A stretch of 64,000 nucleotides of DNA. It comes from Paramecium sonneborni (lineage: Eukaryota; Ciliophora; Oligohymenophorea; Peniculida; Parameciidae). The notes under the pieces are model-generated. The model worked only from the letters and a program-made list of their open reading frames with translations. It searched no databases and was not told the DNA's origin. This document shows positions 11,312 to 23,951 of the stretch, piece after piece. A program made the position numbers and the translations under genes. The stretch lies in assembly GCA_905182985.1 (NCBI GenBank), contig CAJJDN010000088.1:345870-409869 (forward strand), in the 5' to 3' direction. Position 1 is the first letter of the stretch. Each line of letters starts with the position of its first letter.

Positions 11312-12245
11312 ATGCTATACCACTCTTAATTACATGATAATTCTCCTGTTTTAATCTCATTTTAAATTGAGAATGAAATTGAATATGAAGCCTTTTAGGA
11401 TCAAGAAATAGGTTAAAAATAAAATCTTATTAAAATTAACTCAGATCAAATTTTGACATTTTTAATCTCTTGAATCATAAATCGATACATTTTCTTGTAT
11501 TTTCAAATTCAATCAATAAATGATTATATTTTTACAAATAGAAATTACCTTTGTTAAAAAAGATAGGATATAAATAAGCAAAAGTTAAAATACCTATTGT
11601 ATAATTCTTATAAAAAATAGACATTCAAAATTCATTAATGGTTAGTCTTTAAAAGAAGTTTTAAATTTTAATTAAAAAGAACTCTGATATTAATATTGGT
11701 ATCATGAAAAAAATAAGCAATTCTATTTTTGAATTTTCATACAAAAAATTAATACTACTCTCACAATGTTAAATTATGTATGTATATAAATTTATATTAG
11801 AAATGAATATTCAATATTCAATCCTTTTCATTTATATAGTTTAATGTGGCTATGATTTATAAATATCTTTAAGTTGAAATTATGATACCAAAAGAAATAA
11901 CAATGAAATTACTTTCTAATTTCATAGAGAAAGGACATCATAAATCAAAGTAAAAACCATTAATAATTAAACAATAATAAGTAAGTAAATATCATATATT
12001 TGCAATTGAAAGATTTATTTTCCATAAGAGGAATAGTTTTTGAATCTAATAAAAAATAATAAATATTTACAATAGATGATGAATAAACTATCTTCCTCTT
12101 AATTGTTTTAATAAATGATATTCCAATTCTTTATGCAAGTATATATTTTGTTGACGATTACATTTAAGAGATTAATAATGAGAAGAGAATTCTAAATAAT
12201 CTTAGAATTTCTTTAGATTATAATTCTAAAGAAGGGAAATTATGA
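11312..12245 (+). CDS. Hypothetical gene, frames broken or introns unresolved
   Basis: Coding-like sequence throughout, but no single splicing solution fits. The first frame starts at ATG 11312 and meets a TGA at 11470-11472, then stays open in the same frame for about 75 more codons. The last 250 bases read well with a 28-nt intron 11983-12010: before it IMIPKEITMKLLSNFIEKG, after it GIVFESNKK to the TGA at 12243-12245. The part between about 11650 and 11850 changes frame without a clean GT...AG. Options are an indel in the assembly, an unexcised insertion, a real pseudogene or two genes. No domain recognised. Confidence 0.35.
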
Positions 12246-12430
12246 TTTACATTTAAATACTTGCACTATATGTTTCTCTATTTTTTAAAAACTTAAACTA
12301 ATTTAAGAGAACATTAATCTATTTATTATCAAATTACATTATTTATAAATATTTTTGAGACATACTTTTCAAAAGAGTTAGAATTATATTTTAATTATAT
12401 ATTTGTTATATTAAAAATTTGAATTATCAT

Positions 12431-14845
12431 ATGAATATTTATTAACCAAATCAATCAGCGCTTACAAATGCTTTTAAATCATAGGCTACTCTTACTGAAT
12501 AGAAAATAATCTTTTTAGAGTAATCTCTCAATAAGGCCTAAAGAGATGTAATCATATACAAATTTAATTATAGCTAAATGATCTAAGATTTTAATAAAAC
12601 CATTTAAAATCTAAAAGGGAGGATTTGATTTCTAATTACCAAAAAAATAATAGAAAGCTCCTAAAATAAATGGATGAGTTACAAATATTGATCAACAATA
12701 CTTAATCATATATTAGATTAGACTAATTAATTAGTGCATTCAAAAATAATAATTGGAATGATCTTATAACAAGATACCTACATGAAAACAATAAGTTTAC
12801 CTCTTAAAAAATAAAAATAATTTAAAAAATTATATTAACTGATTAATAACTAAATGATTGGAGAGAGTAAATAAGCATGATTAAAGAAGATATAAATGGA
12901 ATGCATGATTAGAATAGTGCTTTGATTATTGAATTTGAGGAATTAGATGAAGTGATTCATTAATGGAATGGCTCAGCAATAGAACCAATAAGCAAAATAT
13001 ATCAAATTAAGAAATAGTTAAATGAATTAAGAGCAAATTATTTAGATTTATCTAGTGAAAGATAGATTAAAGAGGCTAGTCTAAATCAATTAACATAAAG
13101 AGTTGATTCTTGTTAGGAAAATCTCAATAAATTAAGAAAAGAACATATTCCAATTTTTTAAGAAATTGATTTTCAACTTAAATAAAGCATTTAATTTTGG
13201 TTTTCGCCAGATTTAGTTTATAAGGTTTTTCTTGATATCTTTAATGATTGTGTTGATTTCAATAAAGATAAAATAGATGAAGTATTTGATATTTTGATGT
13301 AAATTCATGACAAAATAGTTGGATGTTGTTTTAGTTTGTTGTAAAAGCACATTAAATTTGAAGAGAGATAATAATTGTTCGATAAAAATTTCTAAGAGGT
13401 TACAAATTCAATAAATTAATATTAATAATGGTTTAAAGAAATAGATGTTTAAGATTTTGAATGTTTGTTAGGTATTTATTGATTAATTAGAAGTTTAAAA
13501 AATTAATAATCATTAATTTATGAACATAATTGAACAGAAAAGTTAACGATTCCAGGCTGTTTTACAAAAATAAATTCGAATTTTTAGTTGTACCCAAGAA
13601 CACACAAGTCTTAAGTATGGTTATCATAGATTCTGCTTAGAGCTCAATAAATTGAGCTAGAAAGATAAGTTCATAAGTTATTGTATGAATAATCGATGAT
13701 ACAGTGCAATTATCAACGTTTGGAATCCTAGTTGCAATAGCTTAAGATCGCTGGGCCTATCCTTATTATGAATACATAAAGTTATCAATTAGAACAAGTT
13801 TTAGATCGAATAAATACAATTGAAATTATTTAGAAAAAGAACAAATAATAAATTGAATTAAATTATCCTTAACAAATATCTGTTATTGAAACACAAATAA
13901 TTCAATATTAGAATTAGTGTTAATAGTTGATCGAATAATTGTTAAGCATAAAATCAGATATAAAATTAGTCTATAATTAAGATGTTGATTAGGATGAAAC
14001 CTTTTTGTAAATGGAACTTCAGTAACTAAATTAAGAATTGCATACTTAAGAATTATTGTTTTCAAAATCTAAAAATGAATGTGATATTAAACTATAATAA
14101 TTTGATTATGAGGAAAGTAAGTATTGTTATTTCTAATTAAGATAATATTTTAAATAAGATTGAAACCATATCATAAGCAATGAATGATTATCAAAATTCA
14201 AAGCCAAAAAAAGAAAATATTCCACCAGCAGATTTACATTCTAAACGTTAATCTTTAGATAATAGTATTTTTGATAATAATAAATCAAATTTGAAATACT
14301 CTTATCATGAAAATACAACTGATAGAAGTCATTCCAGATCAAGATCAGCTTTAGGTGCAAATTCAACTTCAAATTCTTTAAGAAACTTTTTGAATTTTTA
14401 AAGTCCATCCTAATTAAAAAGAACTAAACTTATTCTTATTCATAATCAGTCTAATAGAAATTCATAAAAATAATCAATAAATTCTTCAATTTAAAAAATA
14501 GATGATACTACTCTATTATCACCAAATAGAAGTTTTGTTTCAAATAAAAATTAATAATCTTAATAGATTAAGACATTTAAAGTATATAAAAGAACTGTTT
14601 AAAATACTTTGATTTAAAAACTTTAAGAGGTTAATAATTATATACCAAAGTAAATTAGATTTTGATTATTTTTTAGGTTTGTTAAATATAATGAAAAAAT
14701 GAAATGCATAGAGTTTTACAATGTAAATAGAATTGGTAGTGATTTGGGTATCAAAGATTCTGCATTAAATATCAAATAAATTGTTGGAATAACACAATAA
14801 TTAGTTAAAGGTGTTATTAAATAAAGTAATCTAATTAAAATATGA
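12431..14845 (+). CDS. Long coiled-coil protein
   Basis: Predicted 763 aa. The five introns (26, 19, 26, 25 and 27 nt, the first near 12550) close the frame exactly. Most of the protein is Gln/Lys/Glu/Leu heptad sequence (for example KIIFLEQSLNKAQRD, LERQVHKLLYEQS, LESQLQQLKIAG), so long coiled coils are expected. Residues about 540-700 are a Ser/Asn/Arg-rich linker (DRSHSRSRSALGANSTS). The C-terminus is a short compact region. There is no motor or kinase motif. It could be a ciliary or basal-body structural protein, but this is inference from composition only. Confidence 0.65.
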
Positions 14846-14990
14846 TTTAGATTTCACATTTTATGGATTATTTTTATTACTTTAAAAAAACTAGAAAGTA
14901 GAAATTCTATTTGCAAAATAAGAAGAGTTAATTTAATTCTTGAACATCTTAAAGTGAATTTATAAATTATATAAATTTTTCTTAAATATT

Positions 14991-16037
14991 ATGTTATTTT
15001 CATAAAGATAATCAACCTAAATAGAGGATATGGAATCATTACTTATGAATAAGATGCCTTTAGTATCTTAACGTTCTAGAAATTTATCTAGTGATAGATA
15101 ATAAATAAATGAGAGATCAATTTAACTTTCAATTGAAAATAGTAGACAAAGACATAAAGTTTAATCCTATTCTGTAGAAAAATCGGTATATACTTATAAA
15201 TTAATTTTATAGTTAAATTTAAGCTCTTAGAACTAAAAGGTTGAAAATTTAGTGGCTTCTTGGATGCAACAAAAAAATTCATCATCCCTTAATTCAAGTT
15301 CAAATAATGTTTAACCAAGTATTATAATATTAAATAATAATATAGTTTCTCAATTTGAGAGTTAAGGAAGATAATCTAATAGGCCTCATATTATTATAGA
15401 AGAAGATCTTTTATTCACAGAGGAAGGTGATTAATAATATGGAGTTCAATCTAATAAAGTCAATTAAAATAAAAATAAAACACCTAGTACTACACGTCCT
15501 CATGCAAAGAGTATAAAAGAATAATGTATTCAATTAACTTATGAAGAAAGCTTTGATCTCAAAAAACATGTTGTAGAAAGAAATGTTCCTAAAAAAAGTA
15601 TGAATTCTTATGCTTAACGACCTCAAACTACTAAAATGCATACTTCAACTTAAGTCAAATCATCGCCTTTGGTTTATAAAGAACATACTATTCATAATCC
15701 AATGAAATCATCATAAATTGAATAAGCTAAAATTAGTAATCTTTATAGTGGATCAAATAGTTATTGCAACAATATCAACAATAGAAATAAACAAAATAAT
15801 TACCAAAAAATTGTTAAGAAACCTAATCTTACTCCAAATTCTGAATTTTATTTGGATAATTCATGTATTCCTGATTTGATTAGATTAAAAGATTTGATTA
15901 TATCAACATACATAAAATAAAATAGAGCTCTTATCAGTTCTTAAAACCAAATAGTTAAGTAATTATAAATATTAATTTTAAGAAATTTTGATGAAATTGT
16001 TGCAATTTTGAAATAAGATTTCCCATAACATTAATGA
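14991..16037 (+). CDS. Hypothetical Ser/Asn/Gln-rich protein
   Basis: Predicted 339 aa with one intron at 15186-15212 (27 nt). The chain is polar and low-complexity (SSSLNSSSNN, NNRNKQNNYQ) except for the last 65 residues, which form a likely amphipathic helix (DLIRLKDLIISTYIKQNRA and following). No signal peptide, membrane helix or known domain. The ATG at 14991 is the first in the open frame. It follows the coiled-coil gene by 145 bp on the same strand, but they are separate genes because the upstream one ends in TGA. Confidence 0.6.
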
Positions 16038-16415
16038 AAAATGTATTTAAGTTTTCAAACATATAAATCTAATATGAATAAAATTTATAAATATATATAT
16101 ATCTGTTATTTAGTTAGAAACTTATATATATCTTCAACTTTATTTACATTAAACTATAACAAATAAGAAATAGCTTAAAAGTCCAAGTATCAATTAAACA
16201 ATGTAAATTAATACAGAGTATGTTAAAATTTAAGAAATATCTATAAATATCAATCATGTAGTTTTTCATTATAACAATAATATTGAATGGTAGTATATCT
16301 CAATTTAATAATCTGTAATGGTATATGAAAGTTTAAGCATGTGCAGATTTTGAGAATGTTGAAATGATAAAAATATATATTTTAATACAATAAAGAGTAA
16401 ATACATTTAAATATG
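16038..16415. other. Intergenic, convergent genes
   Basis: The 3' ends of the Ser/Asn-rich gene and the phosphatase face each other here. I see no gene in it. Confidence 0.5.
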
Positions 16416-16823
16416 TCATTGAAATGTCTTCAATTGATCTAAGAACCCTTAATTAGGCTCAGCTCTGGAATGCTTTTATTTTACATAGTTTAAAGCTCTT
16501 TACGAATTGAGCCTTAATTTTCTTATAATATAGGCTGTTATAATAGTCGCTGATCGACTTTGGCCTCCATAACAATGAACTAAAATATTTTAATTCTGGG
16601 CAATTATGGAATCAATATAGTCAATACACTCTTCAAAATATTATTTAATGTTTGTTTCTGGTTTATCCTCTATGGAAATGCATTTATAGGAAAATTTGGA
16701 AGGAAAATACATAGGTAAGTCTCCAATAATAAGAATATTAGAGATTTAGTTTTTGCTTAGCCAATTTTAATCTTTGGCATATACAAGTGATGATAAAAAT
16801 ACATGAGGAATTATTTCTGACAT
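16416..16823 (-). CDS. Dual-specificity protein phosphatase (small, intronless)
   Basis: Uninterrupted 135-aa ciliate-code frame. The signature loop HCYGGQSRSATI fits H-C-x5-R-S/T of cysteine-based phosphatases and is followed by the usual helix (AYIIRKL). The general acid lies upstream in the IEDKPETNI loop. The length matches a minimal DUSP domain with no added regulatory region. The substrate would be a phospho-Tyr/Thr protein, perhaps a MAP kinase, but atypical small DUSPs act on many targets. It is divergent from the CK1 gene 277 bp away. Confidence 0.9.
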
Positions 16824-17100
16824 TAGTAAAATAAAATAAAATAATAATATTAATTTAATAAATTGAATGAGGAATTTATATAATCTGTAAATGAATATTA
16901 ATTTAGAATAATTCATGAGATAATGATTTAATAAACGAGAATATTTGATATTAAGATAAGTAGATTGATATAGTTATAGAAAGTGAAGTGTTATATAAAA
17001 GAATGAATAGAAGCGATATGCAATGTAATAAAAGAGGGAAAAGAAAGTAAAGATGATAAAAATCAATAAAAATAAATATACATAATTAATATATATATTA

Positions 17101-18678
17101 ATGTAGACAGCATCGATATTTAATGGGAAATATGTAGTGTAAAAGAAGATATCCTCTGGATCTTTTGGTGTAGTTTTATTGGGACGTGATAAAGACAGAA
17201 ATATAGATGTGGCAATAAAAATAGAGAAGGAAGAAAATGAAGAAGTGCGTTCTTTGGAAAGAGAAGTTTAAGTTTTAGAAAGACTTAATGGAATAGAAGG
17301 AGTTCCTAAATTATATTGGCATGGTGAATAGGATGAATATAATGTTATTGTGATGCAAATATTGGGAAAAGATTTATCATATTATTTGAAGGGTAAAAAA
17401 AGATTCTCATTTAAAACAACAATCTAATTAGGGATTTAAATAGTAAAAGTTTTAGAGAGAATTCATAACAAAGGAGTTGTTCATAGAGATTTAAAACCAG
17501 AAAATGTGTTATTCGGAATTGATGATGAATGTTCTAAAATTTATGTGGTTGATTTTGGAATTAGTAAAATATATAGAGATAAGAATGGAAACATTCAGTA
17601 AATTAGAATTAAATATATTAAGTCCATTTCGTGATAATACATCATTTATTGGTACTACTAGATATGCTTCGATAGCAGCACATAAAGGATATGAATTAAG
17701 TAGAAAAGATGATATTGAATCATTAATATATGTTCTGTTATATTTTATGAAAGGGTAAAGGAATTATGAATTATAAAAAGTCTAGGCAGTTACCATGGCA
17801 AAATATGCAGAATGTTAATGATGAAGAAAGAACAACGAAAGTTGGAGAAATGAAAATGTCTCTAGATTCTAAAGAATTATGTAAAGATGTACCAAATGAA
17901 TTTGCAATTATATTAGAGTATTTATTATATTTAAGTAAGATATCTAAAGTAATTGTAATATTAAAGTGAGCCAAATTACAATTTTGTTTATTAATAGTTT
18001 GAAAAAGCAGCAGAGAATTTAGGAATATAACTAGATAATTCATTTGATTGGGATACGTAATAGCCAATGAAAATCTCTTAAGGTGCTCATTCTGAAATAA
18101 TGTAAAGATCTACTACTTTGAATTAATAATTATAACTTCCATCAACTGGTGAAATGAAAAAGTCTCTTGATAAATAAGGAAGTAATCTGATCAGATAGTA
18201 TAAATCCATATCTATATCTGATTAGAATGAGTAATAATCAATTTTTAGCACCTCCTTAATCAAATTAGTTACAACCTCCTGCTTTAAAAAGATAAGATTC
18301 TTCATAGTAACCAAGTATTGTATCAGGTAGTGTTATGTTAAGCACATATAATTCAATAAAACCAAAATATTAAGCTTCTTAATTGGGTTTAGATGTTAAA
18401 TTTAGTGTTGATACTCTACCTAAAGAATTAAGTTAAAGAAGGAGGGAGGTATCTGAATTAAAGAATGATCATAATCCTAATAATGAAACTATTGGAGAAA
18501 CATTAGGTTATAGAGATTCTATTTTTGAAGAGAATTTTGATGAAATTCCATTATCCAAAAAATATGGAATTTTATAATAATAAGGAGTTAATATGTAAAT
18601 CAATTTATTATTTAATTTAGATATCGAAAATAAATCAATTCTAGTGCTAGTCCTAATAGATAAAAGAAAAAAAATTGA
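17101..18678 (+). CDS. CK1-family serine/threonine kinase
   Basis: Predicted 481 aa with introns 17598-17622, 17755-17785, 17949-17970, 18198-18225 and 18595-18620. The kinase domain (about 10-290) has the glycine loop [11 protein letters not shown], lysine in [17 protein letters not shown] and DFGISK. The CK1 hallmark [11 protein letters not shown] replaces the usual APE. GQLPWQ and FDWDT follow in the normal CK1 positions. The roughly 190-residue tail is Ser/Gln/Pro-rich and low complexity, typical of regulatory tails of CK1 in ciliates. All catalytic residues are present. CK1 is an expanded family in Paramecium, so the exact orthologue cannot be named. Confidence 0.92.
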
Positions 18679-18867
18679 ATTTTATATTTATATTTTTATT
18701 TTAAATCAGGTTTAAACTTTTATTCTAAATCTTTGATTAAATATTTATATCATTAGGATTAAATAGACAATCTATAATTAGTATTAGATATTTTTTGTAA
18801 ATGTGTAATTTACATTAATTAATTATTGATAAGTATTTTTATTATATAAATTTGTTAAAAATATTAA

Positions 18868-19699
18868 ATGAATCCAAATACACCTTTCAATGAACGATTC
18901 TTGAAAATATAAGAGAAATTAAATTCTATACCTCTTCATCATGATACTTCTAAAGCTCATAGGATTGATACTATAAATTCTAGAGTTACAGCAGTAGAGG
19001 AGAAAATTCAAGATACAATAACATCTTATAATAGAAAATTAGTAATAGTTTAATAAATAGTATTAAGCATTCTTTGAAAGATGAAATAGTGAGAGTATAA
19101 AAATAAATTGAAGAAGAAAATAATGCTTTTGAAACATAATTTGAGTAAAGAGTTCGTGAGATTGCTGCATTTGAAAGTCGAATTACAACAAAATTAGAAT
19201 AAGAAATAGCTTTAAGAAGAGATGGAAATTTAAAATTGTAAGGATATTTAGATGAGAAAGTAAATAAAATAATTATTAGAATTTAGGTTGTCTATTTAAA
19301 ATCAGATATATAGACTGAAAGTAAAATAAGATAGGAATAGGTGGATAATATTACTACATCATTAGAGAATGATTTACCTAAATTGTATGATATGGTGAAA
19401 AATGAGGGATAAGATAGAGAAGATAATGATAATGGAACATTAAGAAGATCAGGAGAAGAAATTAAAAGATTGAATGAAGGTTTAGCCAATCAAAAAAAGT
19501 TAAGGTTTACATTTTATCATTTATAATCTTTATTAGAGAAGAATCTGAAACAGCTATCTTTGAAATGTTAAAAGATTTAGTCTCTAGAGTCAAGAGTGAA
19601 ATAGAAGAAGAAAAGAAATTAAGAGAAGAATCATAAGAATCACTTTTAAGTTTATTAGAAGATGCTGCAAATAAAATTTATAGAGCAGCTAAAGATTGA
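18868..19699 (+). CDS. SF-assemblin / beta-giardin-like filament protein
   Basis: Predicted 248 aa, almost wholly alpha-helical coiled coil, with introns 19042-19067, 19260-19286 and 19505-19536. A short non-helical head (NPNTPFNERF) precedes the rod. Recurrent acidic/hydrophobic heptads such as RVTAVEEKIQDTI, EEENNAFETQFEQRV and FESRITTKLEQEIALR resemble striated fibre assemblins, which build the striated rootlets attached to basal bodies. Length (about 250-280 aa in the family) and head-rod layout agree. Paramecium has many SF-assemblin genes. A generic coiled coil remains possible. Confidence 0.7.
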
Positions 19700-19749
19700 T
19701 AAATTATACAAATCATATTAAAATAAATTTTATTTAGCATTATTTAGAT

Positions 19750-22700
19750 TCATTAATTTTATTTCTGTTTTCTATGATGACTTTTGCTCATTATTTTATT
19801 TTATCGAGCTATTTCATTTGCATTATTATGTTTTAGAAAATATTCAAAATTCTTAACTTTCTCAAAACCTTCAAAAAGTTCTTTATATTAACCTATTTTT
19901 TTTCCTAGATCATCATCTAAATTTCTATTGAGATATAATTAATTTAGAGATTAATCATTTACTTTAATTTAAGGTCCCATTTGTTTTGTTTACTTTTTTT
20001 AATCTCCTCTTTAAAGTTCTCCTATTTTATTAAAAGAATCTTATTAGCTTTTATTACTTAGAATAGTATTCTATTAATTTTAAATTCTAAAATTAGTCTA
20101 TAATTATTATGGTCCTTAATTAAAACGACTTTAATATTTATTAGATCTTTCAGCTCTTTAAATCTTATTAATAATTTCTAAAATTCTATCTCTCTAATTT
20201 AATAATAATTATTAATACTATTTCATCATCATTTAATGCATCAGAACAAGCTTAAAATGATAACTTTCTCTTCAATAAACATTTTATTTTCTATTAATGT
20301 TATGGAACCAATAATGTATTACTTTTTACTTCATCCAACTTTTTTTAACCTTCTAATATTTCATCATTAGCATCATCATCATCAAAACTTAGATCTAATT
20401 TAATTGAATATTCTAATTAATACCATCATTACTATCACTTATCTTTTTTTATTCATCTAATTCATCCTATAATATTTATGTTTTGCACATATATAAATAG
20501 ATGCTATTTTAGATATCTAATGATTCTTTTCTTGTTTGAATTTTACGTTCGAATTTTCTTCCATATTTAACTCTATCAGATGGAATATTCCTTCTGTAAT
20601 TTAGTAATACTTTTGATCTATTTGGATAACCACATACCATTCTAATTTAATATAAATTCGATCAACTTACGGACATTCTAATATAATATGCGTTGATTTA
20701 TTGCAGGCTCTACAGGTCACATCTACTAAATCCTATTTATTCATAAATGAGATTTATTAAACTAATTCACAATATTTATACTAAACAAATATATTGATTA
20801 ATTGCATACATAATCATTTTAATGTTAAGATATTATTTCTATAAATTGAGATCTATCAATTTTCAATACATATGAAAATTAATTTGATTTACATGACATT
20901 TAATATGCTTATGATTAAAAGAATTCTAAAACACCAAAAGATTAGCCTTCATGTTTTATAGTTTCTAAAATTTTAATTGTTTACTATTTATTATTCAAAG
21001 TTATATAAAAAGAGAGATCTCCACTTGATAAAATATAGAAATAATTACTAGGATCATTTTACTAATAACTATGAAATAGAATTACTTAATAAATTGTTTA
21101 TTCAGGTACAAGTTTTTCTTCTACCATAGCTTTTGATAAAGAAATTAAGAATTGTTCACTAAAATTATTAACAAGAAAGCTATTTTTTGAGATTAATTTC
21201 ATATTTGTATCAATTTTCATTTCTTCTAACAATTATTTTGGAATCATTTCACTAAATTTATAAACTTCCTTATCATTATCTTCCATTTGATCACTCCAAA
21301 CATATTCAAAATACTTTCTTATTTTTTCTGCTAAATGTTTATTAATTCCTTTAATTCTAATAAATTTTTTAAGATTATTCATATCAGTTCTAACTTAAAA
21401 GCTTTATCTACTCCATTCAGCATATATTGAATTAATATTACCTATTGAATAACCAAAAACACCAACTGCTGATAAAGCCATTCCAACTGCAAATACTCTT
21501 TCTCTCAAATTCTAAGGAGTAATATCACCATATCCAATAGTAGTCATTGTAATAATACTCCAATAAAAGGAATGCATATATTAATTAAACCAATATTCAT
21601 CTTCTATATGTTGTGCTTTAATCCAAGAAATCTCATTTGGATCTCCAGTTGAACCTACTAAAAACCATATACAAGCTGAAAAATGTGCTGCAGCTAATAT
21701 TGTGTATACTAATTTCACCAAATCTACTATAACTATTTATATTGCTGTCAATTCTAATCTATCAAATAGCGTTCTTGAAAATTTAGTTATTTAAAACACT
21801 TTCAATATTATTACAAGATCTAAATATTCTAAATCAAATCTTAAACTTATAAAGTAAGGAATAATTACAAATAGGTCAAATAAAAATGCTATTTATATTA
21901 TAATTATAATTTATTTACATGTTCTTAAATAATTCTTTGCAATCTCATAACGATTTTCAATTACTGCTCCTTTATAATAAAAACATGTGTTAAATTTTTA
22001 TAATATTTCAAGCATAAATGAATAAGATGGTAAAACATCAAACATTATTTATCTGGCTTAATAAAATGCATCATCTGATTATTTATCAAATTTGAATGCA
22101 ATTTTTGCTGATACATAAAGTACATTTATATTCAAAATAGTAAGAATATATATATTCCACCAAATTGATGGTAAAGATTCGGGTCTCATTATTAATTTTC
22201 CATTTCCACAATAAATTTTAAGTAATTTAGTTCTACGAATAGGAACCAATATTTTTTAACTCAAAAAATTTTTTAATTTTTGAAATCCAGTTGGTTTCTA
22301 AAATTAGATTAATTCAATATTTATTACTTCATATTTAAAGAAATTTCTTAATAGGTAATATGAAAAATCAGCTGATACATCCCCTATAATTTCAAAAACA
22401 TTTTTGTTTATTAATTTAAAACTAGTAGCAAAATTTGATTTTGTAATAAAACTTATGAATCTCAAAGTTATCATTAAAATTTCTAACGCTTTTGTTTTCC
22501 AAATTTTATTACTAAATCCATGATGTTCATTAGAAATATGACTATCAATAAAAATTGGGCTTTCCTCTTTAAAATTTATTATAGGCTTATTAGTTTGAAA
22601 GCTAATAGTTCTTATTCTAGGTCCAAAATTACATTATAAGCTTTGTCTATGTATATATTTCTAATATCCTTACTTGCTTTTAGAATCGAAAAGTAGACTC

Positions 22701-22864
22701 CTTACACTTTTTTAATCATTTTATTTAGATTACTTACAATTCTAAATATCTTAAAGAATGGCTTCTTGATCTTAATCACAACTTTTTAAAAGAGATCTAA
22801 CAGAATGAGCTTGATTTTCAGTTTCTAATTTTTCTTCTATTCTAAATAAGCTTGAGGATTACAT
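19750..22864 (-). CDS. CNBD potassium channel with CCHC zinc-knuckle motif
   Basis: Predicted 997 aa with introns 20733-20770, 20642-20670, 20395-20423 and 20194-20218. Six hydrophobic segments end in the pore with selectivity filter TTIGYGDITP (near 21514-21547). A C-linker and a cyclic-nucleotide-binding-like beta roll follow (FYILSSGDLSFYI, HEGQSFGVLEFF). Right after the CNBD comes C-x2-C-x4-H-x4-C (CRACNKSTHIILEC, 20673-20714), a zinc-knuckle spacing that is not part of classical EAG/CNG/HCN channels. The S4-like segment has few basic residues, so voltage sensing may be weak. The 180-residue tail is polar. Only 50 bp separate its stop from that of the SF-assemblin gene. The K+-selective filter argues against a CNG-type nonselective pore. 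Confidence 0.9.
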
Positions 22865-23230
22865 AAATCTAAATTGAGTTGATTACTTTTCATAAAATTA
22901 AATAAAAATAATAGTTTACCAACTATAATATTAATTAAAAATTAGAACATGTTTTTCATTATATAAACAACATTTTAGAAATAGAATTACATATATGAAT
23001 TAATAATAAAAGTGAATCCAAAAAAAAAGTAGTATTTAAAAATACATATGACCCATAAAAGAAAGGATAACTTAATATTATTGTAATAATTATAGATCAG
23101 AATTGAAAGACTATATTTGGTTTATAAATTAATTGAATGATAACTTTATTAGAGCATATTGGATTAATAAATTTGAGAATTTTTAATGTGAGTTTAAAAA
23201 TATATATTTTAATTTAAATATAAATTCTGA
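22865..23230. other. Divergent intergenic region
   Basis: Upstream of both the channel gene (minus) and eL13 (plus). No gene seen; it should hold both promoters. Confidence 0.5.
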
Positions 23231-23907
23231 ATGAAACACAATCAATAACTTCCTAATGCTCATTTACGTAAACATTGGACGAGATTTGTGAAGACTTATT
23301 ACAATTAACCAGCTGCTAAGAGAAGAAGATAATAAAGAAGATAAGCAAATGCATTAAGTAATTGAATATATATATATTAAGGTACTTCACCAAGACCAGT
23401 AGAATTACTTAGACCAGTAGTTAGAGGTTAAACAATTAAATATAATGGAGTATAAAAATTAGGAAGAGGATTTTCATTAATTGAACTTAAAGAATCTGGA
23501 ATCAATGCTTAATTTGCTAGAACTATAGGAATTGCAGTTGATCACAGACGCAGAAATAATAGCTAAGAAGAATTGACAGTTAATGTCAAAAGAATCAAAG
23601 CATATTTATCAAAATTAGTACTTTTCCCAAGAATAACTGGTAAACCTAAAAATGGTGTTGTTAAAGATTCTGCAAATGATGTTGTTGCTCAACCTGTTAC
23701 TTAAAATACTAATCTTGAAGTATTTATTATTTTTATAATATTTAGGTCATTACTTTCTAAAGAACACCTAAAAGAGAAAAGGCTACAGTAATCTCTAAAG
23801 AACTTAGAGCAAAGAATGTATATCGTAGACTTAGATAAGAATGGTATAATGCTAAATTCGTTGGAGTTAAAGAAAAAAGAAAAAATGCTAAAGAATAAAA
23901 GAAATGA
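23231..23907 (+). CDS. RPL13: 60S ribosomal protein L13 (eL13)
   Basis: Predicted 208 aa with introns 23358-23381 and 23720-23745. The N-terminus MKHNQQLPNAHLRKHW, the basic RRRQQRRQAN stretch, the SPRPVELLRPVVRG segment and GRGFSLIELKESGI match the eukaryotic eL13 order. FPRITGKPKNG follows, and the end is a Lys-rich helix. Length is that of the family. It is a structural component of the large ribosomal subunit. The start is the first ATG in frame. Confidence 0.95.
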
Positions 23908-23951
23908 ATCATAAATTTATGTACATTTGGATATATTAAATATTTTAATAA

